A stretch of 64,000 bases of DNA from Maribacter arcticus (GCF_900167935.1 NZ_FUYL01000002.1:124001-188000), one strand, 5' to 3'. Counted from the first letter of the stretch, positions 27,147 through 36,411 are shown. Numbers and translations: made by a program. Notes: generated from the sequence alone by a model not told the origin.

Positions 27147-27410
27147 ATGAGTAAAAACAATAAAGTAGAACAGCAAACCAAGCAAGAGTTTATTTTTCAG
27201 AAGAAGAATTATACTTTCATGTTCGTAGGTCTTGCCTTTATCGCCTTAGGTTTCATATTAATGAGCGGTGGCGGTAGTGACGACCCTAATGTTTTTAACC
27301 CAGAAATTTACAACTTTAGAAGAATTCGATTAGCTCCTACATTGGTACTAATTGGGCTAGGAATTGAAATCTATGCCATTTTATTAAACCCACACAAAAA
27401 GAAAGCATAA
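27147..27410 (+). CDS. DUF3098 membrane protein
   Basis: 87 aa. Two transmembrane helices: TFMFVGLAFIALGFILMSGG and APTLVLIGLGIEIYAILL. The loop GGGSDDPNVFNPEIYNFRRIRLAP is the DUF3098 signature. This gene sits between ftsX and uppP throughout Bacteroidetes, suggesting a link to envelope growth or division, but no function is known. Its stop is directly followed by the TTG start of uppP with no gap. Confidence 0.92.
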   Translation: MSKNNKVEQQTKQEFIFQKKNYTFMFVGLAFIALGFILMSGGGSDDPNVFNPEIYNFRRIRLAPTLVLIGLGIEIYAILLNPHKKKA

Positions 27411-28205
27411 TTGAATATACTTGAAGCAATAGTGCTTGCCATCATTGAGGGCATTACTGAATATTTACCGGTATCGTCAACTGGTCACATGATTATAACT
27501 TCCTCGTTTTTCGGTATTGCACAGGAAGATTTTACCAAACTTTTCACAATAGTGATTCAATTGGGTACTATTTTATCTGTAGTAGTACTTTATTTCAAAC
27601 GCTTTTTTCAAAGCATCGATTTTTATTTAAAATTATTGGTAGCTTTTATTCCTGCAGTAATTTTGGGATTATTGTTAAGTGATTTTATTGACTCCTTACT
27701 TGAAAATCCTATTACCGTAGCGGTGTCTCTCGTAATTGGCGGTTTTATTCTTCTAAAAGTTGACGACTGGTTTACCTATGGTGAAGAAGATGAGGTAAAA
27801 ATAATTTCTTACAGTACAGCATTAAAAATTGGTTTTTTTCAATGTTTAGCGATGATACCAGGCGTTTCTAGAAGTGGTGCAAGTATTGTTGGCGGTATGT
27901 CACAAAAGCTTTCTAGAACAACAGCAGCTGAATTTTCGTTTTTCTTAGCGGTACCTACTATGTTAGGTGCAACTTTAAAAAAGAGCTACGATTACTATAA
28001 AGCTGGTTTCACTTTAACCAATGACCAAGTAAACTTACTTATCATTGGTAATGTTGTTGGTTTTTTAGTAGCACTATTGGCCATAAAGACCTTTATTGGC
28101 TACCTAAGCAAACATGGTTTTAAGATGTTCGGTTATTACAGGATCATTATTGGTTTTATTATTCTTGCAATACACTTTTTCATACAACCCTTAACCGTTA
28201 TTTAA
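27411..28205 (+). CDS. uppP: Undecaprenyl-diphosphatase (BacA/UppP)
   Basis: 264 aa with about eight membrane helices. Removes a phosphate from undecaprenyl pyrophosphate to recycle the lipid carrier for peptidoglycan and glycans. The first active-site motif [14 protein letters not shown] is at residues 13-26 and the second, [10 protein letters not shown], near 150. The start must be the TTG at 27411: the next in-frame ATG lies inside the first motif and would destroy it. Joined to DUF3098 by a zero-base gap and to truB in the same way. Confidence 0.95.
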   Translation: MNILEAIVLAIIEGITEYLPVSSTGHMIITSSFFGIAQEDFTKLFTIVIQLGTILSVVVLYFKRFFQSIDFYLKLLVAFIPAVILGLLLSDFIDSLLENPITVAVSLVIGGFILLKVDDWFTYGEEDEVKIISYSTALKIGFFQCLAMIPGVSRSGASIVGGMSQKLSRTTAAEFSFFLAVPTMLGATLKKSYDYYKAGFTLTNDQVNLLIIGNVVGFLVALLAIKTFIGYLSKHGFKMFGYYRIIIGFIILAIHFFIQPLTVI

Positions 28206-28910
28206 GTGACCGAAGATGATTTCCTTAACGGCCAGGTACTATTAATTGACAAGCCCTTGGGTTGGTCATCTTTTCAAGCAGTGAATAAATTAAAATGGGC
28301 GATTAGAAAGAAGTTCAGCTTAAAGAAATTTAAAATTGGCCATGCAGGAACTCTAGACCCATTGGCTACTGGGTTGTTAGTGATTTGCACAGGTAAATTC
28401 ACTAAGAAAATTACAGAGTATCAAGGTCAAGAAAAAGAATACACAGGCGTATTTACTTTAGGCGCTACTACGCCCTCATATGACCTAGAAACAGAAATTA
28501 ACGAAACATTTTCAACGGATCATATCACTCCAAATTTAATTCAGAAAACTACCGCTCAATTTATTGGTGAAATAGAACAAGTGCCACCAGTTTTTTCTGC
28601 TTTAAAAAAAGATGGAAAGCGATTATATGAATTCGCACGTGAAGGTAAAGCCGTAGATATTCCGAAAAGAAAAGTTTCAGTAAGTGCTTTTGAAATCACT
28701 AAAGTCGACAATCTAAATATTCACTTTAGAATTGCTTGCAGCAAGGGCACTTATATACGTTCTATTGCCAATGATTTTGGAGAAGCCCTTAATTCTGGAG
28801 CACATTTAACATCGCTAAGAAGAACCAAAATAGGTGATTTTAACGTAGATATAGCTGAAGACCCTTTGGTCTTTGCAGATACTTTACTAGGGCCTCAAGT
28901 AAACGAATAG
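28206..28910 (+). CDS. truB: tRNA pseudouridine(55) synthase
   Basis: 234 aa. Isomerises U55 of tRNAs to pseudouridine in the T loop. Catalytic aspartate is D51 in GHAGTLDPLATGLL; other blocks are LIDKPLGWSSFQAVNKL, TPSYDLETEI, QVPPVFSALKKDGKRLYEFAREG and CSKGTYIRSIANDFG. Starts at GTG 28206, directly after the uppP stop; no ATG lies before the first conserved block. It is shorter than E. coli TruB because the C-terminal PUA-like domain is absent, as is common in this phylum. Confidence 0.95.
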   Translation: MTEDDFLNGQVLLIDKPLGWSSFQAVNKLKWAIRKKFSLKKFKIGHAGTLDPLATGLLVICTGKFTKKITEYQGQEKEYTGVFTLGATTPSYDLETEINETFSTDHITPNLIQKTTAQFIGEIEQVPPVFSALKKDGKRLYEFAREGKAVDIPKRKVSVSAFEITKVDNLNIHFRIACSKGTYIRSIANDFGEALNSGAHLTSLRRTKIGDFNVDIAEDPLVFADTLLGPQVNE

Positions 28911-28975
28911 GGAAACAAAAGTTTACGTTATATCGATCCCCTAAAATATTTTAGTATTATTAAGGTTATATAACC

Positions 28976-29704
28976 ATGAATCTGAATCGACAACAATTAT
29001 CATTACTCATCACCTTCTTTAGCATGTCTATTGTGGTGTTGGTAATGTATAGTATTCATTTGGGTGGTGAAGAAGTGACCGAAGATGATTATGTGGTTGA
29101 GATGGTAATGGATACTGAAATTTTGGAAGAAATTTTAGAGGAAGAAAAAGCCAAAGAAGACCAGGCTAAAGCCGACCCTATTAAAAGTCATTTAGCATTC
29201 AACGAAACTGCCAAACCCAGTTATGGTAATCCTGAGCCGTTACAAACCTTAGAGGAATTGATGGAGGAACGTAGTGAAATGAGCGATGGTGATCCTTCAG
29301 AAAATGAGATTTCTGACACAGGGTATGCTGAAAGAGTGAAAGCCTTGGCAAAAAAGAGAGAAGAAAAAAAACAACTTTTAGGAGAAAAAGAAGCTCAAAA
29401 GAAAGAGTTTACTAATAATCTTGCGGCTAGAAGAACGTCTGTATCCTATTCTTTGGTAGACAGAAATAACTACAAATTACCACCACCAATCTACACATGC
29501 ATTGAAGGTGGCAAGGTCGTTATCAATATTGAAGTGAATGCTTTAGGCTATGTGACAGAAGCCGATTTCAATGAAAAAAGTTCTGGTACTTCTAATGGGT
29601 GTCTTGTTGAGAATGCCATTGCCTATGCTCTTAAAGCAAGATTTAATTCTTCTGAAAAGGAGTCTCAAAAAGGTACTATTACGTACTTATTTCAAGGGAA
29701 GTAA
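28976..29704 (+). CDS. TonB-like membrane-anchored protein
   Basis: 242 aa. One N-terminal transmembrane helix (LLITFFSMSIVVLVMYSIHL), then a long acidic and lysine-rich periplasmic linker with coiled-coil character (ILEEILEEEKAKEDQAKAD, KALAKKREEKKQLLGEKEAQ). The C-terminal domain, about 165-242, resembles the TonB C-terminal fold: GGKVVINIEVNALGYVTEADF and LVENAIAYALKARFN. It lacks a proline-rich spacer, so a canonical TonB role in energising receptors is uncertain. Follows truB by 65 bp; convergent overlap of 18 bp with the next gene. Confidence 0.75.
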   Translation: MNLNRQQLSLLITFFSMSIVVLVMYSIHLGGEEVTEDDYVVEMVMDTEILEEILEEEKAKEDQAKADPIKSHLAFNETAKPSYGNPEPLQTLEELMEERSEMSDGDPSENEISDTGYAERVKALAKKREEKKQLLGEKEAQKKEFTNNLAARRTSVSYSLVDRNNYKLPPPIYTCIEGGKVVINIEVNALGYVTEADFNEKSSGTSNGCLVENAIAYALKARFNSSEKESQKGTITYLFQGK

Positions 29705-30283
29705 ACGTAGTAAATCTTCTAACACACTTTGCCCTTTATCTTTATTATAAAACATCTGTAGGTCTTGCTTAAATTCTGGACTAAGTTTACCGTGCTCTTT
29801 TTTATAAGCCTCAACTAATTGAGTGGCATCAACTGATCTCGGACCCCACGTTGCTAAAACAACATCTTCTTCGCCAATTGAAATTAGTTTTGGGATAGAC
29901 ATAGAACCATTCGTGAGAAACTGATTCATAACGTCCAAATTCTCATCTCTAAGAATGAGAGATAATGAGATATTGGGGTTTAATTCTGTTATTTTATACA
30001 TAACAGGTATTGCCGGAGCAGCATCACCACACCAACTTTCAGTTAGCACTACCCATTTAATTTTTTGTTTTATAGATTTTATTTTCGCAACAGCCTCGTC
30101 GCTAAATTTTAAGGTTTTGTCCCACCTTCGCATGCGACTATTGTTTAAATGGGTATACTGAGCCAACTCTTCTGATTGCACAGGGCCTGTTGATTCTCCC
30201 TTTTCTGACAAATTAGAGACTAATTTTTTATATTCAAGATAAGTATAACTATTCTCTAAACTTTGCTCAATCACTTTATCCAT
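29687..30283 (-). CDS. Thioredoxin-fold protein with single active-site cysteine
   Basis: 198 aa. Matches the thioredoxin_9 group: WVVLTESWCGDAAPAIPVMYKI at about 93-115 where the usual CxxC is WCGDAA, keeping only the first cysteine; the cis-proline region is NGSMSIPKLISIG. The N-terminal 80 residues are helical. A one-cysteine thioredoxin-like protein could reduce by a monothiol mechanism or have lost redox activity. No signal peptide, so cytoplasmic. Not in an obvious operon. Confidence 0.8.
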   Translation of the reverse strand: MDKVIEQSLENSYTYLEYKKLVSNLSEKGESTGPVQSEELAQYTHLNNSRMRRWDKTLKFSDEAVAKIKSIKQKIKWVVLTESWCGDAAPAIPVMYKITELNPNISLSLILRDENLDVMNQFLTNGSMSIPKLISIGEEDVVLATWGPRSVDATQLVEAYKKEHGKLSPEFKQDLQMFYNKDKGQSVLEDLLRLLPLK

Positions 30284-30356
30284 TAATCTTACTACTTCTG
30301 GTTATTTATACTAAACGAACCCATTAGTAGTATAAATATAAAAATACTTACAAAGA

Positions 30357-31226
30357 TCACTTCTTTATCATACCACCACGGGTATCATTAATTTTACCCA
30401 TTACCACAAAAGCTTTTGAGTCTATTTTATTAATTTCAATATTAAGACGACGAATTTCTAGACGAGTTATCACTGTATATATCACATCATATTCTCTATG
30501 TGAACCCTGTTTACCATACCCGCCTTTAGCCTGATATATGGTTAATCCACGACCTAGTTTGTCGACAATCATACGCCTTATTTCTTCGCTAGAGTCTGAT
30601 ATTATGGTTACCCCTGTATATTCTTCAATACCTTCAATAACAAAATCTAATGTTTTGGATGCAGATAAATAAGTCAGCATAGAATACAAAGCTGTTTCTA
30701 AAGACAACATATATGCCGCTGCTGAAAAAACTAAAATATTCACTAATATTATGATATCGCCAATGGTAGTACCCAATTTACGACTTAGATAAATTGCCAA
30801 AACTTCAGTTCCATCAAGCACACTACCTCCTCTAACCGACAATCCTATTCCTGCACCAAGAAAGAAACCACCAAATACAGATACTAAAAGTTTGTCTTGG
30901 GTTACCTCAGGAAAATTCACAAATGCCAGAACCAAGGCGAGACCTAAAATCGCCAAACCAGTTTTCAAAGCAAATATTTTTCCTATCACCTTATATCCTA
31001 AAAACACAAAAGGAATATTCACTAAGATTATTAATATGTACAAAGGTATATCTGCAGTTTCGGCAATCAACAGAGAAATACCAGTAGCACCACCATCAAT
31101 AAAGCTATTAGGAAATAAAAAACTTTCTAAACCAAAAGCAGCAGCAAAAATACCTGTTACAATAAAAAAAGTATCCTTAGCGAGTAACCTATAGTCTACT
31201 TGCTCAATTACCTTATTTGGTGGCAT
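30357..31226 (-). CDS. YitT-family membrane protein (DUF161 + DUF2179)
   Basis: 289 aa. Five or so transmembrane helices with the family motif GGATGISLLIAETADIPLYILIILVNIPFV, then GAGIGLSVRGGSVLDGTEVLAIYLSRK. The C-terminal DUF2179 domain covers about 205-289 (GVTIISDSSEEIRRMIVDKLGRGLTIYQAKGGY, AFVVMGKINDTRGGMIKK) and is a small cytoplasmic regulatory-looking domain. Function unknown. Only 20 bp after the TolC-type gene on the same strand, so it may be the last gene of the TetR-ABC-HlyD-TolC operon. Confidence 0.9.
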   Translation of the reverse strand: MPPNKVIEQVDYRLLAKDTFFIVTGIFAAAFGLESFLFPNSFIDGGATGISLLIAETADIPLYILIILVNIPFVFLGYKVIGKIFALKTGLAILGLALVLAFVNFPEVTQDKLLVSVFGGFFLGAGIGLSVRGGSVLDGTEVLAIYLSRKLGTTIGDIIILVNILVFSAAAYMLSLETALYSMLTYLSASKTLDFVIEGIEEYTGVTIISDSSEEIRRMIVDKLGRGLTIYQAKGGYGKQGSHREYDVIYTVITRLEIRRLNIEINKIDSKAFVVMGKINDTRGGMIKK

Positions 31227-31246
31227 AAATTATTTTCTTTGATTAT

Positions 31247-32650
31247 TTACAAATTCTGCGGATTGACAGCCAAACTATTGAACAGCTTCGCCTTAGCGGT
31301 AAAATATTTGTTCTCTACTTGATTTTGCTTTAAAACAGCATCTATCAATTTACTTTCCCTGGAATTAATTAAGAAAAGAGAACTTTCTCCGAAGCTAAAT
31401 TTTCTCTCCTCAGCAGCTAATAAAGCAGCATATCCAGACACAATTTCATCAATCAATACATTCTGATTTTCGAAAGAATCCAATTCATTATAAATGGCTA
31501 CTATTTTATTCTGAATCTGAACCTCTGCATTATCTAATTCAAATTCTGCATCTCTCAATTTCAATTTCGCCAATTTCAAATCTCCTCGTTCTTTTCGTAA
31601 AAAAAGTGGTAATTCAAAATTCAATCCGCCTTTATAGTTCTGTGTTTCAAAAGAATCAAAACTATCTGGAGAATCACTAATGAAATTATACTCTACATCT
31701 ATTCTAGGCAATAACTTATTGGTCTTTAGACGTTTGTCTACAACCAAGCCATCTATTTTATATCCTAATGATTTTAACTTAGGATGGTTTTCGAGAGAAA
31801 AACTATCTAACGGTTTGCCTAATATCTCTAATGATTGGTCAATCTCAGTATCTAATGACAAATCTGGTATTACTTGAGGTTGTAATTCCATAGGAATATT
31901 GTCACCCATCCATAGATAGTTAGAAAGTTCTAACCGAGCATTTTGCAAAGACACTTTAGCCTGTTCCATTTCTAATGCTCTATTCTGTACCGCTATCTTC
32001 GCTTCTACCGTGTCAATTGCCGCAACTTCACCTGCCGCAGCACTGCGACCAACACCCTTAAGCCTTACTTTCGCATTTTTCAAAAAATCATTAAAAACCT
32101 GACTATTGCGATATGCTTGCAACCAATTAAAATATGCTAAAGAAGCATCGAACAATATTTGATTTATTAATAGATCCCTATCGGCATTAGATTGTTCTCT
32201 AAAGAATTTAGCCTTTTTAACGGTGGCCATTCTATCATTCATCCAAGAACCACGGCCTAATGAAAGTGAAACACCAGCACTATACAGCCCGTCAACAGGC
32301 ACATTGCGCTCGGCATTGACATATTCACCCGAGTATTGCTCAAAGTTTCCTTTAAACTCAATACCATACCATGTTGGTATTTTAAAAGTTGTATTGAGTA
32401 AATCGTAATATTCTGTTCCCTTGAATTCTTTGGTGGAATAATCGACTGCCACTTTTGGGTCAAAACCCCCTCTTGCTTTCATAAGATTCGCTTGACCCAC
32501 GCTCAAAACCATCTCAGCTTGTTTAGCTATAGGGTGGTACTTTTTCACATACCCCAAATATTCCCTAAAATTCAATTGAATAGAATCTGTGTTTTGAGCA
32601 TTGGCTAGTAAGCCAACAAAAAAATAAAACAGAAAAATAATTTTTCTCAT
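31247..32650 (-). CDS. TolC-family outer-membrane channel
   Basis: 467 aa. Signal peptide MRKIIFLFYFFVGLLANAQ. The mature protein is largely long helices with two TolC/OEP repeats, such as LSVGQANLMKARGGFDPKVAVDYS, QAKVSLQNARLELSNYLWMGDN and KLAKLKLRDAEFELDNAEVQIQNK, and beta strands in between. It would form the outer-membrane exit duct of the export machine encoded with it. Two bases after the HlyD-type gene, so tightly coupled. Cargo unknown. Confidence 0.9.
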   Translation of the reverse strand: MRKIIFLFYFFVGLLANAQNTDSIQLNFREYLGYVKKYHPIAKQAEMVLSVGQANLMKARGGFDPKVAVDYSTKEFKGTEYYDLLNTTFKIPTWYGIEFKGNFEQYSGEYVNAERNVPVDGLYSAGVSLSLGRGSWMNDRMATVKKAKFFREQSNADRDLLINQILFDASLAYFNWLQAYRNSQVFNDFLKNAKVRLKGVGRSAAAGEVAAIDTVEAKIAVQNRALEMEQAKVSLQNARLELSNYLWMGDNIPMELQPQVIPDLSLDTEIDQSLEILGKPLDSFSLENHPKLKSLGYKIDGLVVDKRLKTNKLLPRIDVEYNFISDSPDSFDSFETQNYKGGLNFELPLFLRKERGDLKLAKLKLRDAEFELDNAEVQIQNKIVAIYNELDSFENQNVLIDEIVSGYAALLAAEERKFSFGESSLFLINSRESKLIDAVLKQNQVENKYFTAKAKLFNSLAVNPQNL

Positions 32651-32652
32651 CT

Positions 32653-34005
32653 CTATTTCTTTATAGGTTTACCTTGAGCGCCTTCTGGTTGGTAATAATT
32701 GGGCGGAAAGCCATTTAACTGCCTCCATAATTCGTACCAAATGGGCACATCTTCCAATAACGCAATGGTACTAGCACCAGAACCTACACGCAAAGCACTC
32801 GGCCAAGGCTGGTCTCCTTCTTCTGGCGATAATAATACCCTATACTTACCATTCGAATTTATAAACGTTTCAATCGCAACAACCTCACCTGCATAGGTAC
32901 CATAAGAAACATTTGGCCAACCGCTAAATATTATCGCAGGCCAACCATCGAACTGAATTCTAACTTTCTCACCTAAATGAATTAGCGGTAAATCAATCGG
33001 ACTCACAAAAGTCTCTACTGCCATATCATAATCTGCTGGCATAATACCCACTAATGGTGTACCTTCTTTAAAAGTTTCACCTATACCTGCAGTTATTACG
33101 GTATTGATATACCCATTTTGTGGGGCTTTTATATAGTGAAGCTCATTACGCATTTGGTAATTGGTGTAGTCGTTCTCTAATTTACTTACTTGCGCTTCTG
33201 AGTCATATTGATTTGACATTGCCGTAAACTTATCACTTTGGGCTTTTGAAATTTTATCGGTGTATGAGGCTTGAACACTATTAATTTCTACCTCAGCATT
33301 GATAATCTCATTTTTGGCCGCTAGTAATTTATTTTCCTGCGAAAGTAATTTTGCTTGTGTTTCTTGTAGCTTTAACCTTTTCTCTTCTACATCGGTAACC
33401 GCTTTAAGCCCTTCGCTTTCTAATTGTGCCGTTCGCTCATATTGGCGCTCAGCAATTTTAATGTTCGTTTTTGCCGCTTCAAAGTCAATGCTATCACTTT
33501 GTGCTTTCAACTTTGATTGTAATAATTTGTTTTTGGCCTGCTCAAGTTTTAACCTTTTTTCAATGAAAAGTGCTGCTACCTGGTTGTCTAATGACTTTAC
33601 CTTTTCACCATAAGACACTACTGATGAACTTTTTGATTTCAGTTGTTCTCCTGTACGCTCCACTAAATTAGGATCGAAATACTCTGACTTAATTTCTGAT
33701 ATAAACAGAATAGTATCACCCTTTTCAACATAATCGCCTTCTCTAACAAACCATTGCTCTATTCTACCTGGTATTTGAGATTGAATCGTTTGTGGTCTTT
33801 GCCCTGGAGTTAAAGTTGTCAAGAACCCTTTAGAATTGATAGTTTGTGTCCATGGTAGAAACAGAACAATAACACCTACTACTGCGAAAGCGAACAAAAA
33901 GCGATTAAAGTGCTTATAATGCCTTTGGTGGTTTACTTTTTGAACGGATTTAAAACGCTCAATAGAAACCTTTTCATTTAGTTTTTTGTGCGATATATTA
34001 AGCAT
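32653..34005 (-). CDS. HlyD-family periplasmic adaptor (membrane fusion protein)
   Basis: 450 aa. One N-terminal transmembrane helix (FNRFLFAFAVVGVIVLFLPW, about 35-55). Lipoyl half-motifs flank a long coiled-coil hairpin, about 130-290, beginning PGRIEQWFVREGDYVEKGDTILFI and returning with HYIKAPQNGYINTVITAGIGETFKEGTPL. The C-terminal barrel includes VRIQFDGWPAIIFSGWP. It bridges the inner-membrane ABC protein and the TolC-type channel. Start overlaps the end of the ABC gene by eight bases. Confidence 0.92.
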   Translation of the reverse strand: MLNISHKKLNEKVSIERFKSVQKVNHQRHYKHFNRFLFAFAVVGVIVLFLPWTQTINSKGFLTTLTPGQRPQTIQSQIPGRIEQWFVREGDYVEKGDTILFISEIKSEYFDPNLVERTGEQLKSKSSSVVSYGEKVKSLDNQVAALFIEKRLKLEQAKNKLLQSKLKAQSDSIDFEAAKTNIKIAERQYERTAQLESEGLKAVTDVEEKRLKLQETQAKLLSQENKLLAAKNEIINAEVEINSVQASYTDKISKAQSDKFTAMSNQYDSEAQVSKLENDYTNYQMRNELHYIKAPQNGYINTVITAGIGETFKEGTPLVGIMPADYDMAVETFVSPIDLPLIHLGEKVRIQFDGWPAIIFSGWPNVSYGTYAGEVVAIETFINSNGKYRVLLSPEEGDQPWPSALRVGSGASTIALLEDVPIWYELWRQLNGFPPNYYQPEGAQGKPIKK

Positions 34006-35680
34006 CCTTTCCCTCTATTTCGTTTATAATTCTTCCTTTATCCATCGTAATGATTCGTGAACACTTCTTAATCCATTTATCATTTTCGCTTACAACCAAA
34101 AGCGCCCACCCATTAGATGAATCGCTTAAAAAACTTAAAATTCTGTCGGCTTCTTCACTATTAAATTGATCTAATGGATCCTTTAAAATAAGTAGCTTAG
34201 GCTTTCTTACAATACTTCTCGCTAGTACAATTTTCTTAGAAATGGTATGAGGTATTTGTTTCCCCTCAGGATAAAGCACTGTATTCAATCCTTCGGGTTG
34301 TTTTTTAACAAACTCGGTAAGTCCTACTTTATCTAAAGCCCAATACACTTGCTCATTTGTGGTTTCCTTATCCCCAAAAGTTATATTATTCAAAATTGTA
34401 CCCTCAAAAGGTGATTCTTCGGGCAATGACTGACCCAAATGAGACCGATAATAGTTTAAGTTCATTCCTTTTAAAGAAACTCCATTCACATAAACACCAC
34501 CACTATCTGGCTCCAATATTCCCGCTATAATTCTTAACAATGTATTTTTTCCAGAACCACTTTTCCCTCTTAATAAAATGGTGCAATTTGGTGTAATTGT
34601 CAAATCAAGATTTACAATGATTTCTCTTTTCGGCTCTGGAACACTGTAAGAAATATCACTAAGCTCAATTGTAAAAGATTGGTTTTCCATGAATGGTTTT
34701 TCTCCTTCTTGTGGCTCTAATTCCTTATCGACCACTTGACCCATTTTCTCTAATGACGTCAATAAATCATAAAAAGTCTCTAAGCCGAGAATTAGTTTTT
34801 CAACCGAATTTATCACTAATAAGATGATGATTTCTGCCGCTACAAACTGCCCAATATTCATTTCTTGATTTAAAACCAACAATCCACCTATCAGCAAAAG
34901 TCCGCCAGTAACTAGAACCTTAAAGCCAATCATTTGAATAAATTGAAGTACCAATACCCTAAAATGACTTTCCCTTGCGTTCAAATACCCTACCACCAGT
35001 GTATCGTTTTTGTCTAATGCGTGAGAAGTTTTTCCCGAAAGTTTGAAACTAACTATTGAACGTGCAACCTCTTGTATCCAATGCGCTACCTTGTATTTAC
35101 TTTTAGATTCATCTAAGCTCGTATCTAAACCTCTTTGTGCAGTAAACTTAAATACCACATATATCAATAGGAGGAGAAGAATACCATATACGATGAAAAA
35201 TGGATGATAAAATGACAATAATAATAACCCGAATACAATTTGCAATAAAGCGGCAGGAAAATCTATCAATACCTTTGATAATGATTTTTGTATAGTCAAC
35301 GTATCAAAAAACCTATTTGCCAATTCAGGTGGATAATAGTTATGAAGTTCACTCATCTTAATTTTAGGAAATCTGTACGCAAATTCAAATGAAGACCTAG
35401 TAAATATTTTTTGTTGAACATTTTCGATAATCCTAATCTGCATCAACTGAAGTATCCCTACAAAAGCCACCCCTAACGTTACCAAAACTACAAGAACAAT
35501 CCACGAAGTGCTAATTTGAGCTCCTTGCATTAAATTTATAATTGCTTGTATACCTAATGGAAGAGATAAGTTGACAACACCCGCAAAAATGGCGTAATAA
35601 AAAACTTGAAAAACGTCTCTTTTATCAAGCTTGAGCAACCCAATGAAACGTTGCCATGACGTTAATATATTTTTACTCAT
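33998..35680 (-). CDS. ABC exporter subunit with degenerate nucleotide-binding domain
   Basis: 560 aa. Residues 1-310 form a type IV exporter transmembrane domain with about six helices; residues 335-560 form one ABC domain. The ABC fold is recognisable but every catalytic motif is altered. Walker A is GKSGSGKNT (372-380) with N379 for Ser/Thr. The Q-loop glutamine position reads PEE. The LSGGQ signature reads HTISK. Walker B ends LLILKD with K500 in the aspartate position. The H-loop reads VSEN. It probably binds nucleotide poorly or not at all. No N-terminal peptidase domain. Cargo unknown. Overlaps the TetR gene by eight bases. Confidence 0.88.
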   Translation of the reverse strand: MSKNILTSWQRFIGLLKLDKRDVFQVFYYAIFAGVVNLSLPLGIQAIINLMQGAQISTSWIVLVVLVTLGVAFVGILQLMQIRIIENVQQKIFTRSSFEFAYRFPKIKMSELHNYYPPELANRFFDTLTIQKSLSKVLIDFPAALLQIVFGLLLLSFYHPFFIVYGILLLLLIYVVFKFTAQRGLDTSLDESKSKYKVAHWIQEVARSIVSFKLSGKTSHALDKNDTLVVGYLNARESHFRVLVLQFIQMIGFKVLVTGGLLLIGGLLVLNQEMNIGQFVAAEIIILLVINSVEKLILGLETFYDLLTSLEKMGQVVDKELEPQEGEKPFMENQSFTIELSDISYSVPEPKREIIVNLDLTITPNCTILLRGKSGSGKNTLLRIIAGILEPDSGGVYVNGVSLKGMNLNYYRSHLGQSLPEESPFEGTILNNITFGDKETTNEQVYWALDKVGLTEFVKKQPEGLNTVLYPEGKQIPHTISKKIVLARSIVRKPKLLILKDPLDQFNSEEADRILSFLSDSSNGWALLVVSENDKWIKKCSRIITMDKGRIINEIEGKDA

Positions 35681-36359
35681 TTAAATTTTGATTTAGCGTA
35701 TTAAAAACAAGGTGAGTCAAGTATTGGGTAGGTGTTACATTATCATTACAATCGGTAAGTGATGAAAAATGGTCTTTTAAAAAATGTTGATGCAAACCAC
35801 TTTCTAAGATGGTGCTAGCCAAACTAGATGGGTATACATACCCAGGGTTAACCTCTTTAATCATATCACGAAGCCTACTTACGAGCCTCTTATAAACAAC
35901 AAAATATCCTTCCTTATTTTCTTCATCGACCTCTTTGGTCAAATATGATTTTGAATATTCATTGACTACAATCTTATTCAACAACACCTCATTAATATGA
36001 GAAAATGCGGAATCCTCTTTAATTTCTCTTGTAATTATAAGTATCGATTTTAATAATTTTTCCTTTGGATTTTTTATACTATTGGTAGCGAAAACCAGCT
36101 GATACTCTAACCAGCTCCAATACCACGAGGTTAAATACAATAAAAGTTTGTGTTTATTTTCGAAATACCGGTAAATAGAACTTTCGTTCGAACCAATGTT
36201 CTGACCCAACTTTTTAAAGGTGAAACTCTCAGACCCTATCTCATTAATCATTTGAATACTTAACTCAATGATTTTTTTACCTAGCTCTGAGGATTCAGGA
36301 TCTTTAAGAAACAACTTGTTGTTAATTCTAATTTGCACTCCTTGCAATAACCTATCCAT
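35673..36359 (-). CDS. TetR/AcrR-family transcriptional regulator
   Basis: 228 aa. Helix-turn-helix at about residues 30-75: GKKIIELSIQMINEIGSESFTFKKLGQNIGSNESSIYRYFENKHKLL, a clear TetR N-terminus. The C-terminal ligand domain is divergent and gives no inducer clue. First gene of the TetR-ABC-HlyD-TolC operon (eight-base overlap with the ABC gene). A 25-bp perfect palindrome starts 28 bp before its ATG and is the expected kind of operator, so the operon is probably autorepressed. Confidence 0.92.
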   Translation of the reverse strand: MDRLLQGVQIRINNKLFLKDPESSELGKKIIELSIQMINEIGSESFTFKKLGQNIGSNESSIYRYFENKHKLLLYLTSWYWSWLEYQLVFATNSIKNPKEKLLKSILIITREIKEDSAFSHINEVLLNKIVVNEYSKSYLTKEVDEENKEGYFVVYKRLVSRLRDMIKEVNPGYVYPSSLASTILESGLHQHFLKDHFSSLTDCNDNVTPTQYLTHLVFNTLNQNLNE

Positions 36360-36386
36360 AAAAACGCAATATTTAAATCAGTTGCA

Positions 36387-36411
36387 AATATAATAGTATT
36401 ACTATTATATT
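36387..36411. promoter_or_regulatory. Candidate TetR operator palindrome
   Basis: Two perfect 12-bp arms, AATATAATAGTA (36387-36398) and TACTATTATATT (36400-36411), around a single central base. A further partial copy (TATAATAGTT) follows immediately. Position just upstream of the tetR start fits an autoregulatory operator overlapping the promoter. Confidence 0.6.
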
